NCBI GenBank assembly: GCA_964479535.1
Contig: CAYZMM010000014.1
Coordinates: forward strand, 1-64,000
Length of the DNA stretch: 64,000 nucleotides
Reading direction: 5' to 3'
DNA from: S015-6 sp964479535
GTDB taxonomy: Bacteria > Desulfobacterota > DSWW01
The notes beneath the pieces were generated by a model. It was given only the letters and a program-made list of their open reading frames with translations. It was not told the DNA's origin and did not search any database. The position numbers and the translations under genes are program-made. This document shows, piece after piece, positions 23,023 through 31,326 of the stretch. How positions within the stretch are numbered: position 1 is the stretch's first letter; each line of letters opens with the position of its first letter.

Positions 23023-24398
23023 TCCTTGATCTTGTACAGGAGGGCCTTGTAGCTGATCTGCAGGATTTCGGCCGCCTTCCTCTTGTTTCCCTTCGTGTGC
23101 TGCAGAACCCTGGATATGAGCACCCCTTCCGCAAACTGGGCCACCTTCTTGTCGATCGCCTTCAGGGAAATCGGTTTCCCCTCTTCCACCATCCCGCTGA
23201 GATCCAGGTCGAGCTCCTCTTCCACCGGCAGGCTCGAGCCGTCCGCCAGTTCGTTCAGGATGATCTTCTCGTCGCGGAGGACCACGTACCGCTTGATCAT
23301 GTTCTCCAGCTCCCGGACATTTCCCGGCCAGTCGTGACGAAGGAAGGAATCCATGAGGGCGTCGGGCAGCCGGGAGACCTTCTTGTTGAACTGACGGGAA
23401 AACCTCTTGGTGAAGAGGTCGGCGAAGATCGGAATCTCCTCCTTGCGCTCCCGCAGAGGCGGGATGTGCAGGCTGATCACGTTGAGCCGGTAGTAAAGAT
23501 CCTCCCGGAAACGCTGCTGCGCCACCATCGCCTCCAGATCCTTGTTCGTGGCGACCAGAACCCGGAGCTGGACCCGGATGTTCTGCTGGCCTCCGAGGCG
23601 CGCGAACTCGCCGTCCTGCAGCACCTGGAGGAGCTTCGCCTGGGTGGCCAGGCTCATCTCGCCGATTTCGTCCAGGAAGATGGTCCCCCGCTGGGCCAGC
23701 TCGAACTTTCCGGGCTTGGACCGGGTCGCGCCGGTAAACGCCCCCTTCTCGTAGCCGAAGAGCTCGCTCTCGAGAAGCTCATGCGGAAGGGCCGCGCAGT
23801 TCACCTTGACGAAAGGGGCCTCCGACCGGGTAGACAGCCGGTGGACCCTTCGGGCCACCACCTCTTTTCCCACGCCGCTTTCCCCGTGGATGAGCACGGT
23901 CACATCCGTTTCGGCCACCTGCCGGACGACCTCGAGAACCTCCCTCATCTTCGCGCTGTGGAAGACACCGGTCTCCTGCTCCTCCTTGTGAAGGAGCGTG
24001 CGCAAACGCTTGATTTCGTCCACCAGATCCGCCTTCTCGAAGACGTTTCGTATGGCGATTTCCAGCTCCTCGGTCTCAAAGGGCTTCACCAGATAGTCGC
24101 TCGCCCCGAACCGCATCGCCTCCACGATGGTCTGGGTCTGGTCCACGCCGGTCAGCATGATGATCGGCAGTTCCTCCCGGATTCCTCTCACCTTCTTGAG
24201 CACCTCGATTCCGCTCATTCCCTCCATGATGATATCCAGAATGATCATGGAGGGGGCCAGGCCGCTCTCCAGGGCCGCAATCGCCTCCTCGCCGGAGGCA
24301 AAGCAGGTCACACGATAGCCGATCGCCTCGAGCAGGGTCGTCAGGTAGCTCCGAAAGCTCTTGTCGTCGTCGATGACCGCCAGATGGTTTCGGTTCAT
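23010..24398 (-). CDS. sigma-54-dependent response regulator (canonical)
   Basis: A 462-residue NtrC-family activator with all key parts. The receiver is HLAVIDDDKS with acceptor Asp in MIILDIIMEGMSG, Thr in IIMLTG and Lys in YLVKP. The AAA+ domain has Walker A GESGVGKE, GAFTGATRSK, Walker B TIFLDEIGEM and arginine finger FREDLYYRLNVI. The C-terminal Fis-type HTH is KAAEILQISYKALLYKIKE. It overlaps the histidine kinase stop (ATGA) and the next regulator by 13 bases, so the three are translationally coupled. It is the most likely direct phosphorylation target of that kinase. Confidence 0.95.
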   Translation of the reverse strand: MNRNHLAVIDDDKSFRSYLTTLLEAIGYRVTCFASGEEAIAALESGLAPSMIILDIIMEGMSGIEVLKKVRGIREELPIIMLTGVDQTQTIVEAMRFGASDYLVKPFETEELEIAIRNVFEKADLVDEIKRLRTLLHKEEQETGVFHSAKMREVLEVVRQVAETDVTVLIHGESGVGKEVVARRVHRLSTRSEAPFVKVNCAALPHELLESELFGYEKGAFTGATRSKPGKFELAQRGTIFLDEIGEMSLATQAKLLQVLQDGEFARLGGQQNIRVQLRVLVATNKDLEAMVAQQRFREDLYYRLNVISLHIPPLRERKEEIPIFADLFTKRFSRQFNKKVSRLPDALMDSFLRHDWPGNVRELENMIKRYVVLRDEKIILNELADGSSLPVEEELDLDLSGMVEEGKPISLKAIDKKVAQFAEGVLISRVLQHTKGNKRKAAEILQISYKALLYKIKECQL

Positions 24399-26311
24399 GC
24401 CGACAGATTCCTCTCGTCACGCACTTGTCCGCTCAACGAAAAGGGGATCGTGAACAGGAACGTCGCGCCCTCCCCCTTCCTGCTCTCCGCCCAGATCCGG
24501 CCTCCGTGGGCCTCCACGATCTTCTTGGAGATCGCCAGACCGAGCCCCGCTCCGTGGTGCTGAGAGGAGCCTTCCTCCTTGGACAGGAAGGGAGGGTCCT
24601 CCTTGAAGATCTTCCCCATCATCGAGGGGGACAGACCGACGCCGGTATCGGAAACGGCAACCTCCAGAAACCCGGAAACATTCTGCGCTCTCTCACGGGC
24701 GGACAGGGTGATGAACCCTCCCGCGGGAGTGAACTTGATCGCATTGCTGACCAGGTTCACCAGCACCTGTTCGATCCGATCCGGGTCGTGGATTACCGGG
24801 ACCGGTGCATCCGGCACGTCCAAGATCAGTTCGATCTCTTCGCGGTCTGCAATGAGCTTCATCTGCCGGTAGACCCGCCTGAGGAGTCCGAGGACATCGC
24901 TCTGCTGGTTCTGTAGTTTGAGCTGACCGGACTCGATTCGGCTGAAATCGAGCATTTCGTTGACGATGTTGAGAAGCCTTTCACAGCTCTGAACCGACTC
25001 TTCCAGGATTCTCTTCTGTTCCGCGTTGAGGTCCCCCGTCCTCTCCTGAAGCAGGAACCGGTTGTACCCCATGATGATGTTCAGGGGAGTGCGGATCTCA
25101 TGGGTCGCCACGGCCAGAAAACGGGTCTTTCTCCGGTTGATCCCATCCAGACGCTCGTTGGTTGCCAGAAGCTCTTCATTCCGGGTGAGCAGATCCGCAC
25201 GTGCCTCCCGGAGGTGAAGGTTGATCGTCTTCAGCTCTTCAGCCTGTCGCTGCAGGTGTTCCTGCATCTGCTTCTCTTTGATCGCGTCCCGGAAGAAGAT
25301 CAGCGTGTCTTCAGCATTTCCCGGAGCGGCATGGCGCTCCACCGAAAGCGCCCTCTGGCGTCCGGCAGGTGTCTGATAAGGGAAGTTGTATCGGCTCAGC
25401 CCCTCTTCCCGGGGAGACGTCTGCCTGCGCATGCTTCGGATCCGCTCGATCCACTCGTCCGGAACGATATCGCCGAAGCGGAGCGAGAGCAGCCTGTCCC
25501 GCTCCATACCGAGAAGCTCGACGGCCCGCGGGTTCGCCTCCCGGATCCTGTCCTTCTTGTCCAGCACCAGAACACCGATGGGCCCGGAGAGGAAGAGCGC
25601 TTCGTGCAGGTTCGCCCTGCGCCGGCTCTCCCGGGCCGGGCCGGTCTCCGTCTCAAGAGTGTCTCCGGCAGGTCGCCCCTGAAGTCCCGCACAAAACATC
25701 CTCTGCAGCACGCTGAGGACCATCCTGACAAGGAACTGGCAGATCCGGACCTCGCGGATCGTGAACCCCTCCTCGGACATATGCTTTCGGATCAGCAGCA
25801 CGCCGAATACCAGCTCATGAAACACGAGCGGCAGGACCATGATGGACACGTCCTTGATTCGGCTCATCTGGTCCTTCTTGAGCGAGTGCATCAGGGGATC
25901 TTTGGAAGGATTCTTGACGACGGTGATCCCGCCCGTCTGCAGGGACCGGAGAATCTCCGGGTAGTCGGCCAGCGAGATGGTCACCCCTTCGAAATCCGGG
26001 TCCTCGTGTGAGACCGCCACGGTTCCGCTCTGAGCCTCGCGGTCGAGGAGGATCATGGAGCAGTGGGATACGTCAAGTATGTCCGTGATCTTCTTCACAA
26101 GGGAGTGGAGGGCGAGCCGGGGGCTGAGGATCATCGAAAAGGCTTGAATCATCTCGAGGACACGGATCAGGTCCCGCTTCTGAAGGCTGTAGAGGATGCT
26201 CTCGAAGGGCTCCAGGGGTCCGACCGAATCAGGCGGGTCTGCCGTAGCAAAGCTTTGAAACCGATCACCAAGAGACCGCGCGAGCGCACTCTGAATCAAC
26301 CCGTCGTCCAT
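24395..26311 (-). CDS. soluble hybrid-sensing histidine kinase (GAF-PAS-HisKA-HATPase)
   Basis: A sensor kinase of 638 residues from ATG 26311 (MDDGLIQSAL). No transmembrane segment is visible, so it is probably cytoplasmic. A GAF-like domain (about 60-215, ILDVSHCSMILLDREAQSG) and a PAS domain (about 245-360, GVLVLDKKDRIREANPRAVELLGM) are followed by a coiled coil. The HisKA phospho-acceptor is ATHEIRTPLN, and the HATPase has N-box LVNLVSNAIKFTP, G1 SDTGVGL and G2 GAGLGLAISKKIVEAHGG. The start is uncertain: a longer open frame exists, but no good ribosome-binding site marks it. It is coupled to the canonical activator and presumably controls the block through phosphorylation. Confidence 0.9.
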   Translation of the reverse strand: MDDGLIQSALARSLGDRFQSFATADPPDSVGPLEPFESILYSLQKRDLIRVLEMIQAFSMILSPRLALHSLVKKITDILDVSHCSMILLDREAQSGTVAVSHEDPDFEGVTISLADYPEILRSLQTGGITVVKNPSKDPLMHSLKKDQMSRIKDVSIMVLPLVFHELVFGVLLIRKHMSEEGFTIREVRICQFLVRMVLSVLQRMFCAGLQGRPAGDTLETETGPARESRRRANLHEALFLSGPIGVLVLDKKDRIREANPRAVELLGMERDRLLSLRFGDIVPDEWIERIRSMRRQTSPREEGLSRYNFPYQTPAGRQRALSVERHAAPGNAEDTLIFFRDAIKEKQMQEHLQRQAEELKTINLHLREARADLLTRNEELLATNERLDGINRRKTRFLAVATHEIRTPLNIIMGYNRFLLQERTGDLNAEQKRILEESVQSCERLLNIVNEMLDFSRIESGQLKLQNQQSDVLGLLRRVYRQMKLIADREEIELILDVPDAPVPVIHDPDRIEQVLVNLVSNAIKFTPAGGFITLSARERAQNVSGFLEVAVSDTGVGLSPSMMGKIFKEDPPFLSKEEGSSQHHGAGLGLAISKKIVEAHGGRIWAESRKGEGATFLFTIPFSLSGQVRDERNLSA

Positions 26312-26566
26312 GGATGCAAGCCGCCTTCTGCTCTTGATTGGGGGATCCCGCAGGATTCTACATGATCTATCGGCTCCACGTGGGAAAAAATTTACCATTT
26401 TTTCCGAAGAAAGAGAATGAAAAACCCTTCCTCGCGGATCGTATGGCGCAATGGGAGTAAACTTTTGGAGTGAGCCCCCGGCGGAGGAGGCAGGCGGCTG
26501 GGAAAGGCATGGATCTGCCGGATGGCTCCGGCTGAGATCGATCGACTCGGCGTGCGTCGAGGGCAC

Positions 26567-27070
26567 CTACATCTTGTACTTGCCAAAGGCCTCGGGCGAG
26601 AGGTTTTCGAGGATCTCCGTCCACTTGTCCCGGTCCTCGGGGGTCACCATCCCCTCCTCCGCCTTGCCGGCATCGACATTGCGGGATTTGTTCAAGACCT
26701 CCTCATCCACGAAGATGGGGGACTCGGTCCTCAGGGCGAGGGCGATGGCGTCGCTCGGGCGTGAATCCACCGGGAGGACCTCGTCCCCGACCGCCAGGTG
26801 CAGGATGGCGAAGTAGGTGTTGTCCCGCAGGTCCGTGATCTCCACCTTGTCGAGGCCAACCTGCAGCTCGCCCAGTACGTTTCGCAGCAGATCGTGGGTC
26901 ATGGGCCTTGCCAGATCGATCTTTTCCAGCTGGGTCGCAATGGCACTCGCCTCGGCAATTCCGATCCAGATGGGCAGTGCGTTCTCCCCGGAACTGTCCT
27001 TCAGGATGACGATCGGCATCTTGGTCATGGGATCGAGGGTGATCCCTGCAACCTTCATTTCGATGAACAT
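26567..27070 (-). CDS. bifunctional nuclease family protein (DUF151)
   Basis: A 167-residue BFN/DUF151 protein. The family core is visible: KVAGITLDPMTKMPIVILKD, LPIWIGIAEASAIATQLE, RPMTHDLL and the strongly conserved SRPSDAIALALRTESPIFVDEEVL. Plant homologues have been reported to have RNase and DNase activity; bacterial members are poorly characterised. Start ATG 27070 follows GGAGAAAGGAC. It lies 46 bases downstream of miaB, so it is likely co-transcribed with it. Confidence 0.9.
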   Translation of the reverse strand: MFIEMKVAGITLDPMTKMPIVILKDSSGENALPIWIGIAEASAIATQLEKIDLARPMTHDLLRNVLGELQVGLDKVEITDLRDNTYFAILHLAVGDEVLPVDSRPSDAIALALRTESPIFVDEEVLNKSRNVDAGKAEEGMVTPEDRDKWTEILENLSPEAFGKYKM

Positions 27071-27115
27071 GTCCTTTCTCCGGTCATCGAGGATAATCTC
27101 GACTCTCTTTCATTA

Positions 27116-28453
27116 TTAGCCCCCCCTGTCATTCCTTGTCAAGGATCCTCTCAGGGAATTCTGGCAGCCCTCCAGGATGAAAACGGCGAGGGACCTCCCT
27201 TCCAGGCCTTCCGGTCCGCTGAAATTCACGATCTTGCCGGTCCGGGTCCTTCCCATCCATTGAGCGCCGTCCCGGCTCGCGCCTTCCACCAGCACTTCCA
27301 GGGTCTGTCCCTCCAGGCGCCTGTTCTTCTCGAGACCGATCCGCTTCTGCAAATCCTGCAGTACGTGAAGCCTTTGGAGCTTCTCCGCCTCGGGGACCCT
27401 GTCCTCGAGCTCGGCGGCCCGGGTCGAGGGGCGCGGAGAGAACTTGAACGAATAGAGGCTGTCGAACCGGACGATTCGGATGGCCTCCAGCGTGTCCTCG
27501 AAGTCGTCGATGCCCTCACCGGGGAATCCCACGATCATGTCCGAGGTGACCGCAACATCCGGGACCCGCTCTCTCAGGGCGGACACCTTCTCCAGGTATT
27601 CGGAGCGGGTGTAGCCGCGATTCATCCGTTCCAGTACCCGGTCACTTCCCGACTGCAGGGGAAGGTGAATGTGCTCACAGAGCGGGCCGAGGCTGCCGAA
27701 GCTCTGGATCAGTGCATCGGAAAGGTCTTTCGGGTGCGAGGTGGTGAAACGGAGCCGGCGGAGCCCGGGGAGATCGCTCAGGGCGGCCAGCAGATCCGGG
27801 AACCCGAAGCCCGGACGGTCCGGCGCACGGTAGGCATTTACGTTCTGTCCCAGCAGGGTCACCTCGCGGACCCCCTGCTCCGTGAGACGCCGGGCCTCCT
27901 CGAGGAGGGAATGACTGGGACGGCTCCTCTCCCGTCCCCGGACAAAGGGAACGACACAGTACGAGCAGAAGTTGTCGCACCCCTCCATGATCGTGACAAA
28001 GGCCTTCAGGCCCTTCGGGTCGGAGATCCCCGGGCAGTTCAGGTCATCGACGGAATCCGTGTGATGGGCAACGACGGCGAACCGCTCTCCACCGACCCGG
28101 CATCGCTCGACCAGCCGATCGATCTCCGGAACGTGATGGGGACCGAACACCACGTCCACGTGACCCATCCGCTCCAGAAGCCGGTCGCCCTCCTGCTGGG
28201 CCACACACCCTCCCACCGCGACCACGATCTCCGGTCGCTTCCGCTTCAGGGCACGGAATCGCCCGAGAAGGCTGTAGGCCTTCTCTTCGGCCTTTCTCCG
28301 AATGCTGCAGGTGTTCACGACGAGGATGTCCGCCTGCTCCGCAGAGAAGACCTGCCGACAGCCCGCCCGGGCGAGCTGATACCCCGCCCGCAGGGAGTCC
28401 TGCTCGTTCATCTGACACCCGAAGGTCTCTATGTAGAACCGAAGCCCCTTCAT
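27116..28453 (-). CDS. miaB: tRNA-2-methylthio-N6-dimethylallyladenosine synthase
   Basis: Radical-SAM enzyme converting i6A37 to ms2i6A37 in tRNA. The N-terminal domain has the diagnostic ETFGCQMNEQDS and VNTCSIRRKAEEKAYS plus VGGCVAQQEG. The radical SAM motif is CDNFCSYCVVPFVRGRE. The core continues LGQNVNAY and IHLPLQSGSDRVLERMNRGY, and a C-terminal TRAM domain follows, giving 445 residues. It acts after MiaA, encoded at 49-50 kb. The window thus holds both methylthiotransferases, MiaB and MtaB, and the enzyme that makes the MiaB substrate. Confidence 0.96.
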   Translation of the reverse strand: MKGLRFYIETFGCQMNEQDSLRAGYQLARAGCRQVFSAEQADILVVNTCSIRRKAEEKAYSLLGRFRALKRKRPEIVVAVGGCVAQQEGDRLLERMGHVDVVFGPHHVPEIDRLVERCRVGGERFAVVAHHTDSVDDLNCPGISDPKGLKAFVTIMEGCDNFCSYCVVPFVRGRERSRPSHSLLEEARRLTEQGVREVTLLGQNVNAYRAPDRPGFGFPDLLAALSDLPGLRRLRFTTSHPKDLSDALIQSFGSLGPLCEHIHLPLQSGSDRVLERMNRGYTRSEYLEKVSALRERVPDVAVTSDMIVGFPGEGIDDFEDTLEAIRIVRFDSLYSFKFSPRPSTRAAELEDRVPEAEKLQRLHVLQDLQKRIGLEKNRRLEGQTLEVLVEGASRDGAQWMGRTRTGKIVNFSGPEGLEGRSLAVFILEGCQNSLRGSLTRNDRGG

Positions 28454-28540
28454 ACAGAACCGCCCCGTTCCATAGAGGATCGTTGTTCTGAGAGTTCAAC
28501 AAGAGGTTCCGATCTTCGTCGACCGAGAGATCCGGGGCTT

Positions 28541-28644
28541 CCGAGCTGTCCCGGGGTCCCTCGGAGATTTGCGCCGGGCGACTTTGCAGGGGGAGGGAGA
28601 GACGGAGCCCAAGCAAATCGGAGAGGGAGCCCGGGACAGCTCGG
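28541..28644. repeat. long interrupted inverted repeat between hypA and miaB
   Basis: A 22-base arm (28541-28562, starting CCGAGCTGTCCCGGG) is matched by its inverse at 28623-28644 with one mismatch. The interior adds further complementarity (GATTTGC against GCAAATC). A separate 7-bp hairpin AGACCAG/CTGGTCT lies at 28663-28684, just after the hypA stop. The element could fold into a strong stem in transcripts and may be a terminator-like or MITE-like sequence. No U-run follows. Confidence 0.6.
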
Positions 28645-28691
28645 ACCCATCAGGCTCCCGGAAGACCAGAACCCGACCTGGTCTCCAACAG

Positions 28692-29036
28692 CTACACGGC
28701 CTCTATGTTGGAAACAAGCAACTCCATTCCCTGGAGCACATCGATGTCCTCGTGCTCGCACTCCGGACACACGAACCGGTACTCCTCGACCATGAACTCG
28801 TGGCTGCAGCTCTTGCATTTTCCCTTGATGGGAAGCGTCTCGATCACCAGGTCCGCTCCCTCCACGACCGGGGACTCCTTCGCCACGAACCCGAAACAGA
28901 ACTGAAGCTGCTCGGGAACGATGCCCCTCAGCTGTCCTGCCCGTACATGGATACGCATCACCTTGCCTACATGGTTCTGCTGCGCCGCTCTCAGGACGAT
29001 GTCGAAGATGTTCTGGGCGAGCCCCATTTCGTGCAT
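28692..29036 (-). CDS. hypA: hydrogenase nickel-insertion / zinc protein HypA
   Basis: Nickel chaperone for [NiFe]-hydrogenase (and sometimes urease) maturation. The 114-residue protein starts MHEMGLAQNIFDIV, with the nickel-binding MHE motif, and has a zinc finger CKSCSHEF...CPECEHED. It lies 55 bases after hypB. Partners HypC-F and the hydrogenase structural genes are absent from the window, so they must be elsewhere if present. Confidence 0.94.
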   Translation of the reverse strand: MHEMGLAQNIFDIVLRAAQQNHVGKVMRIHVRAGQLRGIVPEQLQFCFGFVAKESPVVEGADLVIETLPIKGKCKSCSHEFMVEEYRFVCPECEHEDIDVLQGMELLVSNIEAV

Positions 29037-29091
29037 GAAGGTCCCTCCGGACAGGGTCTGCCGTGCGCACCCACCCTCGCACGGACTCCTG

Positions 29092-29742
29092 CTACCCGTT
29101 CATTTTGGTTTGCAGCCAGTCCGTCCACCGATCCAGACCCTCGCCCGTCTTGCAGGAAAGGGCCATGAAATTCAACTGAGGGTTGATCTGGCGCGCGTTC
29201 TCCATCGCCTCTTCCAGGGAGAAGTCGAGATGGGGAAGCAGGTCGATCTTGTTGAAGATGCAGACGGCAGCCTCCCGGAACATGAGCGGGTACTTGAGGG
29301 GCTTGTCCTCCCCCTCGGTGACGCTCAGGACCACGACCTTCGCATCTTCCCCCACACGGAACTCCGCAGGGCAGACCAGATTGCCCACGTTTTCGATCAC
29401 CAGGAGCCGCACGCCGCTCAGGTCCAGGTCCGCGAGGGCATCATGAATCATCTTGCCATCCAGGTGGCAGGCGTTTCCCGTGCTGATCTGAACGATCTGG
29501 CAGCCGAAGCGCTCGAGCCGCTCCGCGTCCTTGGTGGTCTGCATGTCCCCCTCGATGATGGCAACCTGTGCCGGATCCACTCGCTCGAGCGTCTTTTCCA
29601 GGATCGTGGTCTTTCCCGAACCGGGCGAGCTCATCATGTTCATCACAAAGGACCTGTTCGCCTCGAATACGCTCCTGTTCTCGGCGGCAAAGGAGTCGTT
29701 CATCTCCAGGATGTTGTTCAGCACCTGAATCTTGATCGGCAT
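29092..29742 (-). CDS. hypB: hydrogenase nickel incorporation GTPase HypB
   Basis: A 216-residue SIMIBI-class GTPase that, with HypA, delivers nickel to [NiFe]-hydrogenase. Walker A is MSSPGSGKTT (about 37-46), followed by EGDMQTTKDAERL, the metal-binding pair Cys-His in TGNACHLD and Cys in NLVCPAEF, and the guanine-specificity NKIDLL. No N-terminal His-rich or CxxCGC nickel-storage segment is present. Start ATG 29742 (MPIKIQVLNN) follows AAGGAAGGAACG. The longer open frame upstream overlaps ribBA and is not coding. Confidence 0.95.
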   Translation of the reverse strand: MPIKIQVLNNILEMNDSFAAENRSVFEANRSFVMNMMSSPGSGKTTILEKTLERVDPAQVAIIEGDMQTTKDAERLERFGCQIVQISTGNACHLDGKMIHDALADLDLSGVRLLVIENVGNLVCPAEFRVGEDAKVVVLSVTEGEDKPLKYPLMFREAAVCIFNKIDLLPHLDFSLEEAMENARQINPQLNFMALSCKTGEGLDRWTDWLQTKMNG

Positions 29743-29828
29743 CGTTCCTTCCTTTCCTTGCGGTATGTCGGCATCTTGTGGTCCACCTCCCGCCCCGTGG
29801 CTCACGAAGCGACGCGAGCGGAGGGAGA

Positions 29829-31037
29829 TCACGGATCCAGGTCGAGCATGTGACCCATCTTCTGCTGTTTCGTCCTCAGGTACTGGATGTTCTTCTTGTT
29901 CGCCTCCACGATGATCGGCACCCGCTCGACCACTTCCAGGCCGTAGCCTTTCAGCCCGATGATCTTCTTCGGGTTGTTCGTCATCATCCTGAGCTTCCGG
30001 ATGCCGAGATGGGCCAGGATCTGCGCCCCGATTCCGTAGTCTCGAAGATCCGGCAACAGGCCGAGCGCCTCGTTCGCCTCCACCGTGTCCTTTCCCTTCT
30101 CCTGGAGCGCGTAGGCCCTGATCTTGTTCGCAAGGCCGATTCCGCGACCTTCCTGGTGCATGTACACGAGCGCCCCTTTTCCCGCCTCGCCGATCATCTC
30201 CATGGCCCGGATGAGCTGGTCGCCGCAATCGCACCGGAGGGAATGAAACACGTCCCCTGTGAGGCATTCCGAGTGAACCCGCACGAGGACGCTCTCCTCG
30301 GGGTCGAATTCCCCCTTCACCATGGCGAGGTGCTCGGTGCGGTCCAGGATGCTGCGATACACCAGTGCGCGGAAATCCCCCCCAAAGGGGCAGGGAATGA
30401 CCGCCTCGGCCACCTTCTCCACAAGGGATTCCTTCTGAAGGCGATACGCCACGAGGTCCTTGATCGCAACGATCTTCATGTTGTACTTCTCGGCGATCCC
30501 CTCCAGATCGGGCATTCGGGCCATGGTCCCGTCGTCCTTCATGATCTCGCAGATGACCGCCGCCGGCTTCAGCCCCGCCAGCCGGGCGAGGTCCACGGAC
30601 CCCTCGGTCTGACCGGTTCGTACGAGCACGCCTCCCGGCTTCGCCCGCAGGGGAAAGATGTGCCCGGGACGCACGAAGTCCTCCGCGGTGGCATGGTCGT
30701 CGGTGGCGAGCCGGATCGTGTAGGCACGGTCATAGGCCGAGATCCCCGTCGTGATCCCCTTGCTCGCGTCGATGGAAACCGTGAAAGCGGTTTCGAAGCG
30801 GGAGGTGTTCTTCTCGACCATCATCGGGAAATCGAGCTTGCGGAGCCTGTCGTCCGTCATGCTCAGGCAGACGAGGCCCCTGCCGTGAATCGCCATGAAG
30901 TTGATCTTCTCCGGTGTTACGTGCTCGGCGGCAATACAGAAGTCGCCCTCGTTCTCGCGGTCTTCGTCGTCCACGAGAATCAGCATCTTTCCCTTGCGAA
31001 TGTCCTCGATCGCATCCCTTACCTTGGCCAGCGGCAT
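29829..31037 (-). CDS. ribBA: bifunctional DHBP synthase / GTP cyclohydrolase II
   Basis: Two-domain riboflavin enzyme of 402 residues. The N-terminal RibB domain (about 1-200) makes 3,4-dihydroxybutanone-4-phosphate: VDDEDRENEGD acid cluster, RPGHIFPLRA and RTGQTEGSVDLARLAG. The C-terminal RibA domain (about 205-400) opens GTP: zinc site SECLTGDVFHSLRCDCG, YMHQEGRGIGL and RMMTNNPKK. Start ATG 31037 has AAAGGAG upstream. No FMN riboswitch was recognised in the leader. It appears to head a group with hypB and hypA, although the functions are unrelated. Confidence 0.96.
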   Translation of the reverse strand: MPLAKVRDAIEDIRKGKMLILVDDEDRENEGDFCIAAEHVTPEKINFMAIHGRGLVCLSMTDDRLRKLDFPMMVEKNTSRFETAFTVSIDASKGITTGISAYDRAYTIRLATDDHATAEDFVRPGHIFPLRAKPGGVLVRTGQTEGSVDLARLAGLKPAAVICEIMKDDGTMARMPDLEGIAEKYNMKIVAIKDLVAYRLQKESLVEKVAEAVIPCPFGGDFRALVYRSILDRTEHLAMVKGEFDPEESVLVRVHSECLTGDVFHSLRCDCGDQLIRAMEMIGEAGKGALVYMHQEGRGIGLANKIRAYALQEKGKDTVEANEALGLLPDLRDYGIGAQILAHLGIRKLRMMTNNPKKIIGLKGYGLEVVERVPIIVEANKKNIQYLRTKQQKMGHMLDLDP

Positions 31038-31146
31038 GGGGATTCTCCTTTCTCAAGCCTTCTCCCGTGATCCCTGGGCGAATGAAGTCAAAGGGCTCGT
31101 TCGGCGCCGGTCCCCAGGGGTCTCGGGGTCGGGCCGGCATCCAAAA

Positions 31147-31175
31147 ATAGTGAAGAAAATAGAGTGATACGTCAA
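31147..31175 (-). promoter_or_regulatory. weak sigma-70-like promoter for ribBA
   Basis: On the minus strand TTGACG (31170-31175), a 17-base spacer and CACTAT (31147-31152) lie about 110 bases before the ribBA start. The -10 match is poor. A compact hairpin CCCGGGGC-AA-GCCCCGGG lies further upstream at 31209-31226, between the divergent genes. Confidence 0.3.
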
Positions 31176-31326
31176 GGACGTGGGCCTCTGCCTCGAAGGG
31201 CGTGTCCGCCCGGGGCAAGCCCCGGGGTGCCGGGCCCCCTACATGACGCGGACCTTGTTCTGTGGTACATTGGATTCTTTAACCTACCGATAACATCCTA
31301 GAAGCACCCATAAGAGGGCCGGAACA

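Noticed and set aside
26318..26345. Sigma-54 promoter ahead of the histidine kinase
   Set aside because: A TTGC is present on the minus strand, but the position ten bases upstream of GC reads AG, not GG, so the essential -24 dinucleotide is missing.
26798..28795. Very long open frame on the plus strand (over 600 codons)
   Set aside because: It lies entirely opposite miaB, the bifunctional nuclease and hypA, which have clear motifs. High GC leaves antisense frames open, and the translation has no recognisable domain. The same applies to the long frames opposite ftsH (13230-15122), mtaB (1680-3134) and the sigma-54 regulators.
29743..30267. Long N-terminal extension of HypB
   Set aside because: It overlaps the 3' part of ribBA and is Arg/Gly/Pro-rich. 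MPIKIQVLNN at 29742 has a good ribosome-binding site and the expected N-terminus.
31038..31326. FMN riboswitch ahead of ribBA
   Set aside because: The 289-base leader lacks the conserved RFN-element sequences; only a CCCGGGGC hairpin and a weak promoter are visible.
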